Shown here in pieces: positions 15,210-22,389 of a stretch of DNA of 33,257 nucleotides. Origin of the DNA: Microvirga roseola (GTDB lineage Bacteria; Pseudomonadota; Alphaproteobacteria; Rhizobiales; Beijerinckiaceae); the NCBI RefSeq assembly GCF_020866965.1, contig NZ_JAJATX010000047.1, positions 1-33,257 on the forward strand, read 5' to 3'. The position numbers and the translations under genes were made by a program. Below the pieces are notes generated by a model. That model had not been told where the DNA came from. It worked only from the letters and a program-made list of their open reading frames with translations, and did not search any database. Each line of letters starts with the position of its first letter. Within the stretch, counting starts at the first letter, position 1.

Positions 15210-17228
15210 ATGCCTGTTGTTGCTTTCTACCGCTTGACCGGCGATGCCTACATCGATGGTGTTCTGGGCGACTGCAAATGGGGGGTCAACAACTTCAGCT
15301 ACAGCTTTCCGACCAGCGGCTCTCTGTATGGCTACAAGTACGGCTCGGGCGAGAACGTCACTAATTTCGGGGCCTTCGACGCATCCCAGCAGGCGGCCAC
15401 CCGCGACGCCTTGAAGATGTTTTCCTCCGTCGCTAACCTCAGCTTTACGGAGATCGCCGAGACTTCCTCCCAGCATGCGGACCTCCGCTTTGCCATGTCG
15501 GACAAACCCAGCACCGCTTGGGCATACTTCCCCAGCACGGCGGGGGAGGGTGGTGATGCCTGGTTCAATAAGTCCGGCGGCTACTATAACCAGCCTGTGA
15601 AGGGCGACTACGCTTATCTCACGTTTCTGCACGAAACCGGGCATTCGCTCGGCCTGGAGCATGCGCATGAGTGCTATGTCATGCCGCAGAACCGGGACTC
15701 GATGGAGTACACGGTCATGAGCTACCGCTCGTATGTGGGAGCCTCCACCACAAGCGGATACGTGAATGAGAAATTTGGCTATGCCCAGTCGCTCATGATG
15801 TACGACATCGCCGCCCTGCAGCACTTGTACGGCGCAAATTTCAGCACCAACCCCGGAAACACGACCTACTCGTGGAGCGCGACAACCGGCGAGATGGTGA
15901 TCAACCGCGTTGGCCAGGGTGCGCCCGGCGGCAACCGCATCCTCATGACCGTCTGGGACGGCGGCGGCATCGACACCTACGACTTCTCCAACTACGGGAC
16001 CAATCTGAAGATCGATCTGCGACCGGGGGAGTGGACGACCACATCCACGGCCCAGCTGGCCAAGCTGCGCTGGGATGGCTCGAAGATGGCTGCCGGCAAC
16101 ATCGCCAATGCGCTGCAGTACAAAGGTGACGTACGCTCGCTCATCGAGAATGCCGTTGGCGGGTCGGGCAACGATATGATCATTGGAAACCAGGTCAACA
16201 ACTTCCTCAAAGGTGGGGCAGGAGATGACAGGGTGATCGGCGGAGCCAGAGATGATATTCTCGATGGAGGCTCGGGCTACGACACAGCGGTCTTCAGCGG
16301 GGTGCGCTCGAACTACACCGTCGCGAAGCTGTCGGATGGTTCCGTCCAGGTGACGGATCTGCGCTCCGGCGCACCGGATGGCAAGGACCTGCTCTGGAAT
16401 GTGGAGGCGTTCCAGTTCTCGGATGACACCCGTTCCTTGGCCGAGCTGGGCAGTGACCATGTCACCATAGCCTCCACGCCTGCCCCGGTAGAGCCTGCAC
16501 CGCAGAACCTGTCGCTGACGGGCACCAGCAGCAATGATAAGCTCTATGGTGGGGCAGGTAACGACAAGCTCTGCGGCAAGGCTGGCAATGATATCCTGAC
16601 GGGCGGGGCAGGAAGCGACTATGTCAGCGGCGGAACCGGTACAGACACCGCCAGCTATGCGACCTCCGAGGCGGGCGTGCTGGCTGACCTGAAGTATGCG
16701 TCCCGGAACACCAAGGCTGCCGCCGGCGACGTCTATGCGAGCATCGAGGGCCTAGTCGGCAGCCGGTACGCGGACAATCTGCGCGGCAAGGATGCTGCGA
16801 ACATGCTCAAGGGCGGGGCGGGCAACGACAAGCTCTATGGCCGCGGCGGCAACGACAAGCTCTGGGGTGGTGACGGCAACGACCTGCTCATCGGCGGAAG
16901 AGGGAAGGATGCGCTCTTCGGGGGAGCTGGCGCGGATGTCTTCGACTTCGACTCTATCAAGGGCTCCCTACCGGGCGCGCGGGATACGATCAAGGATTTC
17001 GAGCGCGGAGTCGACAGGATCGACCTGCGCACCATCGACGCCAACAGCAATGTGAGCGGCAATCAGGTATTCTCATTTGTCGGGAAGTCGGACTTCACCG
17101 GGAAGGCAGGTCAGCTGCAGTTCAAAAGCAGTGTATTGTCAGGCGATGTGAACGGTGACGGAGTTGCTGATTTCAAGATGAATGTCTCAGGCGTGTTCTC
17201 ACTCGCCAAAGGCGACTTCCATCTCTGA
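15210..17228 (+). CDS. Serralysin-type secreted RTX zinc metalloprotease (peptidase M10 family)
   Basis: Extracellular protease of 672 aa from ATG 15210; TTG 15192 is a possible earlier start. There is no Sec signal peptide, as expected for type I secretion. The catalytic domain has the zinc site HETGHSLGLEH (His141, Glu142, His145, His151) and the Met-turn YTVMSYRSY around Met170, which define metzincins of serralysin type. From about residue 316 to 580 the protein carries calcium-binding nonapeptide repeats in two or three blocks (GGAGDDRVIGG, GGAGNDKLCGKAGND, GGAGNDKLYGRGGNDKLWGGDGND). A C-terminal M10/serralysin segment follows (ARDTIKDFERGVDRIDLRTID). It ends in GDFHL, the position of the type I secretion signal. 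No ABC exporter, membrane fusion protein or inhibitor gene is seen in the window, so secretion must rely on genes elsewhere. Confidence 0.93.
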   Translation: MPVVAFYRLTGDAYIDGVLGDCKWGVNNFSYSFPTSGSLYGYKYGSGENVTNFGAFDASQQAATRDALKMFSSVANLSFTEIAETSSQHADLRFAMSDKPSTAWAYFPSTAGEGGDAWFNKSGGYYNQPVKGDYAYLTFLHETGHSLGLEHAHECYVMPQNRDSMEYTVMSYRSYVGASTTSGYVNEKFGYAQSLMMYDIAALQHLYGANFSTNPGNTTYSWSATTGEMVINRVGQGAPGGNRILMTVWDGGGIDTYDFSNYGTNLKIDLRPGEWTTTSTAQLAKLRWDGSKMAAGNIANALQYKGDVRSLIENAVGGSGNDMIIGNQVNNFLKGGAGDDRVIGGARDDILDGGSGYDTAVFSGVRSNYTVAKLSDGSVQVTDLRSGAPDGKDLLWNVEAFQFSDDTRSLAELGSDHVTIASTPAPVEPAPQNLSLTGTSSNDKLYGGAGNDKLCGKAGNDILTGGAGSDYVSGGTGTDTASYATSEAGVLADLKYASRNTKAAAGDVYASIEGLVGSRYADNLRGKDAANMLKGGAGNDKLYGRGGNDKLWGGDGNDLLIGGRGKDALFGGAGADVFDFDSIKGSLPGARDTIKDFERGVDRIDLRTIDANSNVSGNQVFSFVGKSDFTGKAGQLQFKSSVLSGDVNGDGVADFKMNVSGVFSLAKGDFHL

Positions 17229-17254
17229 TACCTACAGCCCGAAGGAGAGCCGAC

Positions 17255-17482
17255 ATGAGCGAGTGGGTCGACTTTGACCAGTGGAAGGACTGCACCCGCC
17301 CGAAGCGGCCGGGGTACGTCTTCGAAGTGACGAACGGAGAGGGGCAGAGCCTGCTGACCGCCTGCACGACACCGCTCCAGTTGCCCTTCGACTGGAAGTC
17401 CGCCCCCTTACGCTATCGGCCGGTGGCAGAGCCCAAGCCGCACCACTCAATGCCTATCCCAAAGCCGCAGCAGAGGCCCTGA
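17255..17482 (+). CDS. Small hypothetical protein downstream of the RTX protease
   Basis: A 75-residue protein I do not recognise. Support for a real gene comes from AGGAG 7 bases before ATG 17255, its position 26 bases after the protease stop in the same direction, and a globular-looking composition (MSEWVDFDQWKDC start, then RPGYVFEV). The C-terminal third is rich in Pro, His and Lys (EPKPHHSMPIPKPQQRP) and is probably disordered. It has no signal peptide or membrane helix and is smaller than known serralysin inhibitors, which are secreted, so an inhibitor role is not supported. Confidence 0.65.
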   Translation: MSEWVDFDQWKDCTRPKRPGYVFEVTNGEGQSLLTACTTPLQLPFDWKSAPLRYRPVAEPKPHHSMPIPKPQQRP

Positions 17483-17707
17483 TCCGAACCATCCGCGCAG
17501 GGGATCCGGTGCGCAGAGACCCGCTCATGATTCTAAGGGCCGCTTGGTCATGCCGTTGAACCAGAGATCTGTCCCGGTTCGCCATGTCGGGCACAACCTG
17601 GTATTTCCCCGCTCTGTTCGGCAGCGTCAGCCTCTACCCTCCTTCTCCGAGTGGCTTCTCGTGGAGCTCGGGGTGAGGGCTCAACTTCCTCTCGGCAAGA
17701 TGTAAAG

Positions 17708-17917
17708 CATGGGTTCTGGCATCCGCTGGTGACCGGAATGATTGCGGGACCACGCACGATGGAGCAATGGCGATCCTATTTCGATGCTCTGGCTGTATCG
17801 TTATCCGTTGAGGATGAGCGCGCCGTCGATGCGGTCGCGCCCCCTGGGACCACGGCTATTCCGCGCTACACAGATCCGGCTTACCCGATCGAGGGACGCC
17901 CGCAGCGCACCGATTGA
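17708..17917 (+). pseudogene. Remnant of an aldo/keto reductase gene (C-terminal end only)
   Basis: The translated stretch HPLVTGMIAGPRTMEQWRSY, followed by a DPAYPIEGRPQR-like ending, matches the last ~65 residues of aldo/keto reductases (NADPH-dependent oxidoreductases). GPRTMEQ is the segment near the cofactor-binding helix. No N-terminal or catalytic (Asp/Tyr/Lys/His) part is found upstream; the preceding 200 bases contain stops in this frame. It is therefore a truncated relic. An ATG at 17651 is in frame but begins in unrelated sequence. Confidence 0.7.
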
Positions 17918-18443
17918 GCGGGCAGGTTGCTCCTAACATTTTCCGCTGCTAGGGGACTCAAGAGGTTAAGTTCGGCCACTCTCTTCACCAGTTGCCGGGA
18001 TTCACTGTCGAATGTGGAGGCGGGGCGCCTGCAGAAAGGCCTCGAATGCGTGCTGGTCGGCTTAGATCTCGCACAAGACAAAGTTGCATCTTGGCTCACG
18101 TCGTCAGAGGGCGTCGGAGACAGGGTAGCCCGGCTCGTGCCGGAGTGGGGCTTTTGCCGCCGGGGTGTGTCACCTCCCACCTTACAGCCTGATCCCGTTG
18201 TTGTTGGCCTACGCATCGGGTGGCTGCGGGATCGCAGGTGCAGTGCCGGTATTCATCCGCCTGCTACCCAAGAGTGAGCTAAATCCGGACCATGCCCGAT
18301 GCATTGCTCTTGTCCTGTCTTGGGGAACGGTGAACCGGTGACCAGCTAACCGACCTGCGCCTGCTGCCGCTGAGCCATTCCTCATTCGGGCGATTGAGCA
18401 CCTGAGACCGCTTTCAGTCTGCCCGTGCTCCCGTTCGGCTGTC
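17918..18443. other. Gene-poor stretch with possible decayed coding sequence
   Basis: No supportable gene in these 526 bases. Open frames on both strands are short and lack ribosome-binding sites. A plus-strand stretch around 18165-18320 reads as a hydrophobic peptide (YSLIPLLLAYASGGCGIAGA) that could be a relic of a membrane protein, but a stop lies just upstream. The CoA-transferase gene on the other strand ends at 18444. Confidence 0.45.
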
Positions 18444-19625
18444 TCAGAGAGCTCCAATCTCTCGCAGGGCCTTAACCTCGCTCGACGAATATCCGGCTTC
18501 TGCCAAGACAGTATCTGTATCCGCACCGAGGTCAGGCGCCGGACGATTGATCCGGCATGGCGTCTTCGAGAGCTTCATAGGAAAGCCCGTCATCCGTACG
18601 ACGCCATGAGCGGGATGCTCAACATCGATCACCATCTCCTGATGGAGAACTTGCGGATCCTCAAAGACTTCGCCAAGGGTTTGCACACGGCCGCAAGGAA
18701 CGCCTTCCGCATTGAGCCGCTCGATCCAGTGGCCCTGCGTCCTATACTGCATCGCCGCGTCAATCATTGCATTCAGGTCCGCTCGGCGTTCAACGCGCTT
18801 AGCATTTGTATTGAACCGATCGTCGTCTAGAATGTGGGCAAGTCCAATGGTGCGTAAGAAGCGTGTCAGGGTTGGAGTTGTTGATGGAGCAACTGCAACG
18901 AATCCGTCGGAGGCGCGGAACAGACCATAAGGCGATGCAATCGGGTGATCATTTCCTGTCGGTGGGGGAGTTTTGCCAGTCGCCAGTTGTGCGGCGGAAA
19001 GATAGGCCATCATCGACAGCATACCATTCAGCATGGACGCCTCGACTTGTTGACCCTTACCACTTTGGTCTCGCACCCGTAGCGCCGCGAGTACACCAAG
19101 CGCGGTGTAGAGGCCCGCTACCAGATCCGTCAATGGCGGGGCGGCGCGAAGCGGTCCGGATTCCGGCGTGCCGTTGACTGACATAAAACCGGACATTGCC
19201 TGAGCGATGAAGTCGAATGCAGGACGTGAGGCATATGGACCTGTTGAGCCGTAGCCATTGACGCTACCAACGACAAGGCGGGGATTGATTTCCTCCAGAG
19301 CCTTGGGCCCGAACCCCATACTGTCCAGGACGCCGGGGCGAAAATTTTCTACAAGGACATCAGCATTGACGAGGAGCCGGCGCAGTACCTCCTTGCCCTG
19401 AGGTGTCTTCAGGTTAAGTGTAACTGAGCGCTTGTTCCGGTTGAAGCTCGCGAAGTACCAGGACATTCCTTGGATAATCGTGCCTTGCGTGCGAACGTGA
19501 TCCCCATCCGGAGACTCAATCTTGATTACCTCGGCGCCCAGATCGCCAAGGAGCATTGAACAGAACGGTCCGGAGAGAATACGCGTAAGATCGATGACGC
19601 GAATTCCGGAAAGTGGCTGATCCAT
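18444..19625 (-). CDS. CaiB/BaiF-type (class III) CoA-transferase
   Basis: A 393-residue family III CoA-transferase that moves CoA between acids without free energy loss. Key features are the N-terminal GIRVIDLTRILSGPFCSMLLGDLGAEVIKIE, the cofactor-loop sequence NRNKRSVTLNL, the FRPGVLDSMGFG segment and PLTDLVAGLYTALGVLAAL. The last contains Asp167, which corresponds to the catalytic aspartate of formyl-CoA transferase. Length is normal. It starts at ATG 19623-19625, only 5 bases after the lyase stop codon, so the two are co-expressed. With the lyase, it probably activates a dicarboxylic or hydroxy acid using succinyl-CoA or acetyl-CoA. The exact acid cannot be read from sequence. Confidence 0.93.
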   Translation of the reverse strand: MDQPLSGIRVIDLTRILSGPFCSMLLGDLGAEVIKIESPDGDHVRTQGTIIQGMSWYFASFNRNKRSVTLNLKTPQGKEVLRRLLVNADVLVENFRPGVLDSMGFGPKALEEINPRLVVGSVNGYGSTGPYASRPAFDFIAQAMSGFMSVNGTPESGPLRAAPPLTDLVAGLYTALGVLAALRVRDQSGKGQQVEASMLNGMLSMMAYLSAAQLATGKTPPPTGNDHPIASPYGLFRASDGFVAVAPSTTPTLTRFLRTIGLAHILDDDRFNTNAKRVERRADLNAMIDAAMQYRTQGHWIERLNAEGVPCGRVQTLGEVFEDPQVLHQEMVIDVEHPAHGVVRMTGFPMKLSKTPCRINRPAPDLGADTDTVLAEAGYSSSEVKALREIGAL

Positions 19626-19630
19626 CTCGA

Positions 19631-20614
19631 CTAACCCGCCGCTGTCGCAACAGCATCGGAGTCGAAGCGGCGTAGTCGCGACCCAGCTTTCATGATCTGC
19701 CCGGGCAACTCACGGCCAATCACTGCTTCAGTCTTCTGCGCAACAGCAATAACCTTCTCAAGATCAACCCCTGTTTGGTAGCCACTCTCCTCGAGGAGAT
19801 ACACTAAGTCCTCCGTGCAAATATTTCCGGTCGCTCCGGCGGCGAACGGGCAGCCTCCGAGCCCTCCTATCGAGGAGTCATAGCGTGTGACGCCTTCTGC
19901 CAGTCCGACCATGACGTTCGCGAGGCCGATCCCTCGGGTATTGTGAAAGTGCAGTGTCACTGCCATCTCCGGCACCGCCTCACGTAGAGCGGCGAGAACC
20001 GCTCGTACTGTCTTTGGTGTTGCCATTCCTGTCGTGTCGCCGAGATTGAGATCTTCGATGCCGAGATCCCGATAGAACCGGGCGATGCGGACAACGGAAT
20101 CTGTTGGGACTTCTCCCTCAAAGGGGCAGCCGAAGACAGTAGCTATGCCGCCTTGCACGCGCTTGCCTGCAGCCCTAGCAATTTCGACGACGGGCGGAAA
20201 CCGCTGCAGTGTATCATCTATCGAGGCATTGACGTTCTTTCGGCTATGAGTCTCTGACGCGGAACAGAAAAGCCCCATGATATCAACTTGGGTACGTGCT
20301 GCCCGTTCGGCTCCACGTGTATTCGGGACGAGGGCGGTCAGTGTCACATCCGGCCCGCGCTCTATTCCTGAAAGCACTTCTTCCGCGTCTACGAGCTGCG
20401 GCACGGCGCGGGGAGAGACGAAGGAAGTGACCTGGATTTTTTTTATGCCAGCATCGATCAGTCCGTTCACGACTGCAATCTTGTCGTCTGTTGGAATTTG
20501 CCTCTTCTCGATCTGGAAGCCATCACGTGGTCCAACTTCGCAGATTTCTATGCGCGCACCGGGCACGACTGGGCTCACGCTAGGACTAACACCCGCTTTG
20601 GCTAGCTCCACCAT
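19631..20614 (-). CDS. Hydroxymethylglutaryl-CoA lyase family protein
   Basis: A 327-residue TIM-barrel lyase of the HMGL-like family, which cleaves a 3-hydroxyacyl-CoA such as HMG-CoA to acetyl-CoA and acetoacetate. Visible motifs are the metal and substrate loop EVGPRDGFQ at 26-34, HFHNTRG with the metal-binding His pair, and the family signature GGLGGCPFA with catalytic-loop Cys255. GNICTEDLVYLLEESG follows it. Length is typical, with about 18 extra N-terminal residues. ATG 20614 has AGGGAG about 8 bases upstream. Close relatives cleave other substrates, such as citramalyl-CoA-like compounds, so the pairing with a CoA-transferase and a tricarboxylate transporter leaves the substrate open. 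Confidence 0.92.
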   Translation of the reverse strand: MVELAKAGVSPSVSPVVPGARIEICEVGPRDGFQIEKRQIPTDDKIAVVNGLIDAGIKKIQVTSFVSPRAVPQLVDAEEVLSGIERGPDVTLTALVPNTRGAERAARTQVDIMGLFCSASETHSRKNVNASIDDTLQRFPPVVEIARAAGKRVQGGIATVFGCPFEGEVPTDSVVRIARFYRDLGIEDLNLGDTTGMATPKTVRAVLAALREAVPEMAVTLHFHNTRGIGLANVMVGLAEGVTRYDSSIGGLGGCPFAAGATGNICTEDLVYLLEESGYQTGVDLEKVIAVAQKTEAVIGRELPGQIMKAGSRLRRFDSDAVATAAG

Positions 20615-20653
20615 GTTCTTTCTCCCTGCACGCTAAAATTACTCAGGAACAAG

Positions 20654-20667
20654 TGATTTTCAAATCA
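20654..20667. promoter_or_regulatory. AT-rich palindrome beside the main operator
   Basis: TGATTT and AAATCA flank a 2-base centre (14 bp in all). It ends 2 bases before the 25-bp palindrome and lies 40 bases upstream of the lyase start. It may be a second half of a composite operator. Confidence 0.4.
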
Positions 20668-20669
20668 AT

Positions 20670-20694
20670 TGGTCACTTGCGGTGCAATTGACCA
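20670..20694. promoter_or_regulatory. 25-bp near-perfect palindromic operator
   Basis: Outer arms TGGTCA/TGACCA and inner arms TTGC/GCAA are arranged symmetrically around a 3-base centre. Only one pair of positions (between the arms) breaks the symmetry. It sits 56 bases upstream of the lyase start and 230 bases upstream of tctC. The TGGTCA...TGACCA spacing suits a dimeric repressor such as a GntR- or IclR-type protein. That assignment is inference. Confidence 0.65.
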
Positions 20695-20924
20695 TATTAG
20701 AGGCTGGAACAGGCCGTTTCAAATGGCTCTTTCTTCGCACCTGCACAATATTGAATATACGTATCGATCTGCACATTCAGGAATCCTTGGATGTGGAGAC
20801 CATAAGTACTACTTTTGAAGCAGGGATTACTTGACTGTTGAATGGAAAGGGTGGCATCAGAAGGACAAGCGTCGTGGCATGCTGAAGATTGCATAAAAAC
20901 TGCGCAGAAAAAGGGAGAACGTTA

Positions 20925-21902
20925 ATGCTCACAAAACGCCTGCTGCAAGTTGCAGTCACTGTGGCTGTCCTTGCTAGTCCAGCCATGGCTTTCGAGCCCT
21001 CCAGCCCGGAATGCATCGCGCCAGCCGCACCCGGTGGAGGCTGGGATTTTACCTGCCGAACCGTAGGCCGGCTTCTAAGCGAGCAGAAGTTGGTGCCTGG
21101 AAATGTACAGGTCACGAACATGCCCGGCGCAGTTGGCGCGATTGCGTATGCTAATGTTGCCTCCAAGCGCAACAATGATCCGAATCTCATCGTCGCAACG
21201 TCGACTGTCGGCGTAACCCAGATCGCTCAGGGTAAGTATCCAGCCAAGCTGGATGCGGTGCGGTGGCTTGCGATGCTCGGCGCCGATGTCGGCGCTGTTC
21301 TGGTCAAGAAGGGGTCTAAGTACGATAGTCTTGATGCGCTTATGCAAGCGCTCAAAACTAGCCCGGATAAGGTTGTGGCGGGTGGCTCCTCAGGGATCGG
21401 TGGGTATGATCACCTACGCCTCCTCATGCTTGCGCAGGAGGCAGGGGTATCCAAGGAAGATCTCAGAAGGATCCGTTGGGTGCAGTTCGAGGGCGGGGGG
21501 GATGCGGTTACGCAACTCCTCGGTGGTCAGCTCGACGTCGTTCTAACCGATGTCGGTGAGATCGCCGGGTTCATCAAGTCAGGTGACGTGACTGCCCTCG
21601 GGGTGCTGAGTGACGATCGGCTGCAGGCCTATCCAAATGTTAAGACGGCCAAGGAGCAGGGGGCTAATGTTATAGGCTACAACTGGCGCGGCTTCTATGT
21701 CGGCGGCGACGTCTCGGACGAAGCCTACAATGGTTGGGTCGACATAATGCAGAAGCTCTACAACTCGGACGGGTGGAAAAAAGCGGCTCAGGATGCTGGG
21801 CTAACGCCGGTCTGGCGCGGGGGGAAGGAGTTCCAGAACTTCGTCCGGGAGTCCGAGGCGAGGATGGCGGACATCTCAAGGTCCATTGGCGTCATTAAGT
21901 AG
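20925..21902 (+). CDS. tctC: Tripartite tricarboxylate transporter solute-binding protein (TctC/Bug family)
   Basis: Periplasmic binding protein (325 aa) that captures a carboxylate for the TctAB membrane complex. ATG 20925 has GGGAG 7 bases upstream and starts a Sec signal (MLTKRLLQVAVTVAVLASPAMA). The frame is open from 20889, but the extra residues are not signal-like. Bug-family marks are PAAPGGGWDFTCR near the mature N-terminus, the loop that grips the ligand carboxylate, and VTNMPGAVGAIAYANVA and LTDVGEIAGFIKSGDV further on. It is the first gene of the tct operon. Binding specificity cannot be predicted. The divergent lyase/CoA-transferase genes hint at a branched hydroxy-dicarboxylate. 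Confidence 0.94.
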   Translation: MLTKRLLQVAVTVAVLASPAMAFEPSSPECIAPAAPGGGWDFTCRTVGRLLSEQKLVPGNVQVTNMPGAVGAIAYANVASKRNNDPNLIVATSTVGVTQIAQGKYPAKLDAVRWLAMLGADVGAVLVKKGSKYDSLDALMQALKTSPDKVVAGGSSGIGGYDHLRLLMLAQEAGVSKEDLRRIRWVQFEGGGDAVTQLLGGQLDVVLTDVGEIAGFIKSGDVTALGVLSDDRLQAYPNVKTAKEQGANVIGYNWRGFYVGGDVSDEAYNGWVDIMQKLYNSDGWKKAAQDAGLTPVWRGGKEFQNFVRESEARMADISRSIGVIK

Positions 21903-21912
21903 GGTACGCATC

Positions 21913-22353
21913 GTGGATGCTCGCATGAGCGATCGAATTGCGGGGGCGATTTTCCTCGCCCTCGCAGTTTGGTGCTGGATAGCCGCCGGTGAATACGCTG
22001 TTGATTTCAGCGACCCTGCAGGTCCTGCCCTGTTTCCACGGATGGTCGCGCTTCCGCTTGGTCTGCTCTCGCTTTTCCTGATCATCAGGCCCGATCCGGA
22101 CCCAGGGTGGATTAGGTGGCCTCAAGTAGCAGGTCAGATCGCCACAATCGCCGTTCTGTTCGTGTATCCGGCTTTGCTGGAGCCCGCAGGATTCCCGCTG
22201 GCCACAATGCTCGCGACAGTAGTGCTCGCAAAAATCCTGGGTGCAAGCTGGTTGCAGGCGGTGCTCGGCAGTATCGTGGTGAGCTTTGGCCTTTTCATTC
22301 TCTTCGACTGGGGATTTGGTCTTCCCCTCCCGATCGGCTCGATCTTCGGCTGA
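21913..22353 (+). CDS. tctB: Tripartite tricarboxylate transporter small membrane subunit TctB
   Basis: Small inner-membrane subunit (146 aa) with four hydrophobic helices: GAIFLALAVWCWIAAG, a second after ALFPRMVALPLG, IATIAVLFVYPALLEPAG and a C-terminal one. It shows the family features FPRMVAL and a final LPLPIG. GTG 21913, with AGGG 8 bases upstream and 11 bases after the tctC stop, is my preferred start. ATG 21925 is an alternative. It should bind TctA to form the transport unit. Confidence 0.9.
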   Translation: MDARMSDRIAGAIFLALAVWCWIAAGEYAVDFSDPAGPALFPRMVALPLGLLSLFLIIRPDPDPGWIRWPQVAGQIATIAVLFVYPALLEPAGFPLATMLATVVLAKILGASWLQAVLGSIVVSFGLFILFDWGFGLPLPIGSIFG

Positions 22354-22389
22354 ACAACGCCCAGTGGGACAATAATTCAAGGAGCTGCG

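Larger units (their letters stand above)
20615..20924. promoter_or_regulatory. Divergent control region of the lyase/CoA-transferase and tct operons
   Basis: About 310 bases between the lyase gene (-) and tctC (+), containing two adjacent palindromes (20654-20667 and 20670-20694) close to the lyase start. No regulator gene is encoded next to it, so the controlling protein must be elsewhere. A minus-strand open frame at 20697-20894 shows no sign of being a gene. Confidence 0.6.

Noticed and set aside
15165..16460. 431-codon minus-strand frame opposite the RTX protease
   Set aside because: The plus strand carries the intact HEXXHXXGXXH site and RTX repeats. The minus frame has no family features.
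17255..17482. Serralysin inhibitor next to the metalloprotease
   Set aside because: The protein lacks a signal peptide and is shorter than known inhibitors. Position alone is not enough.
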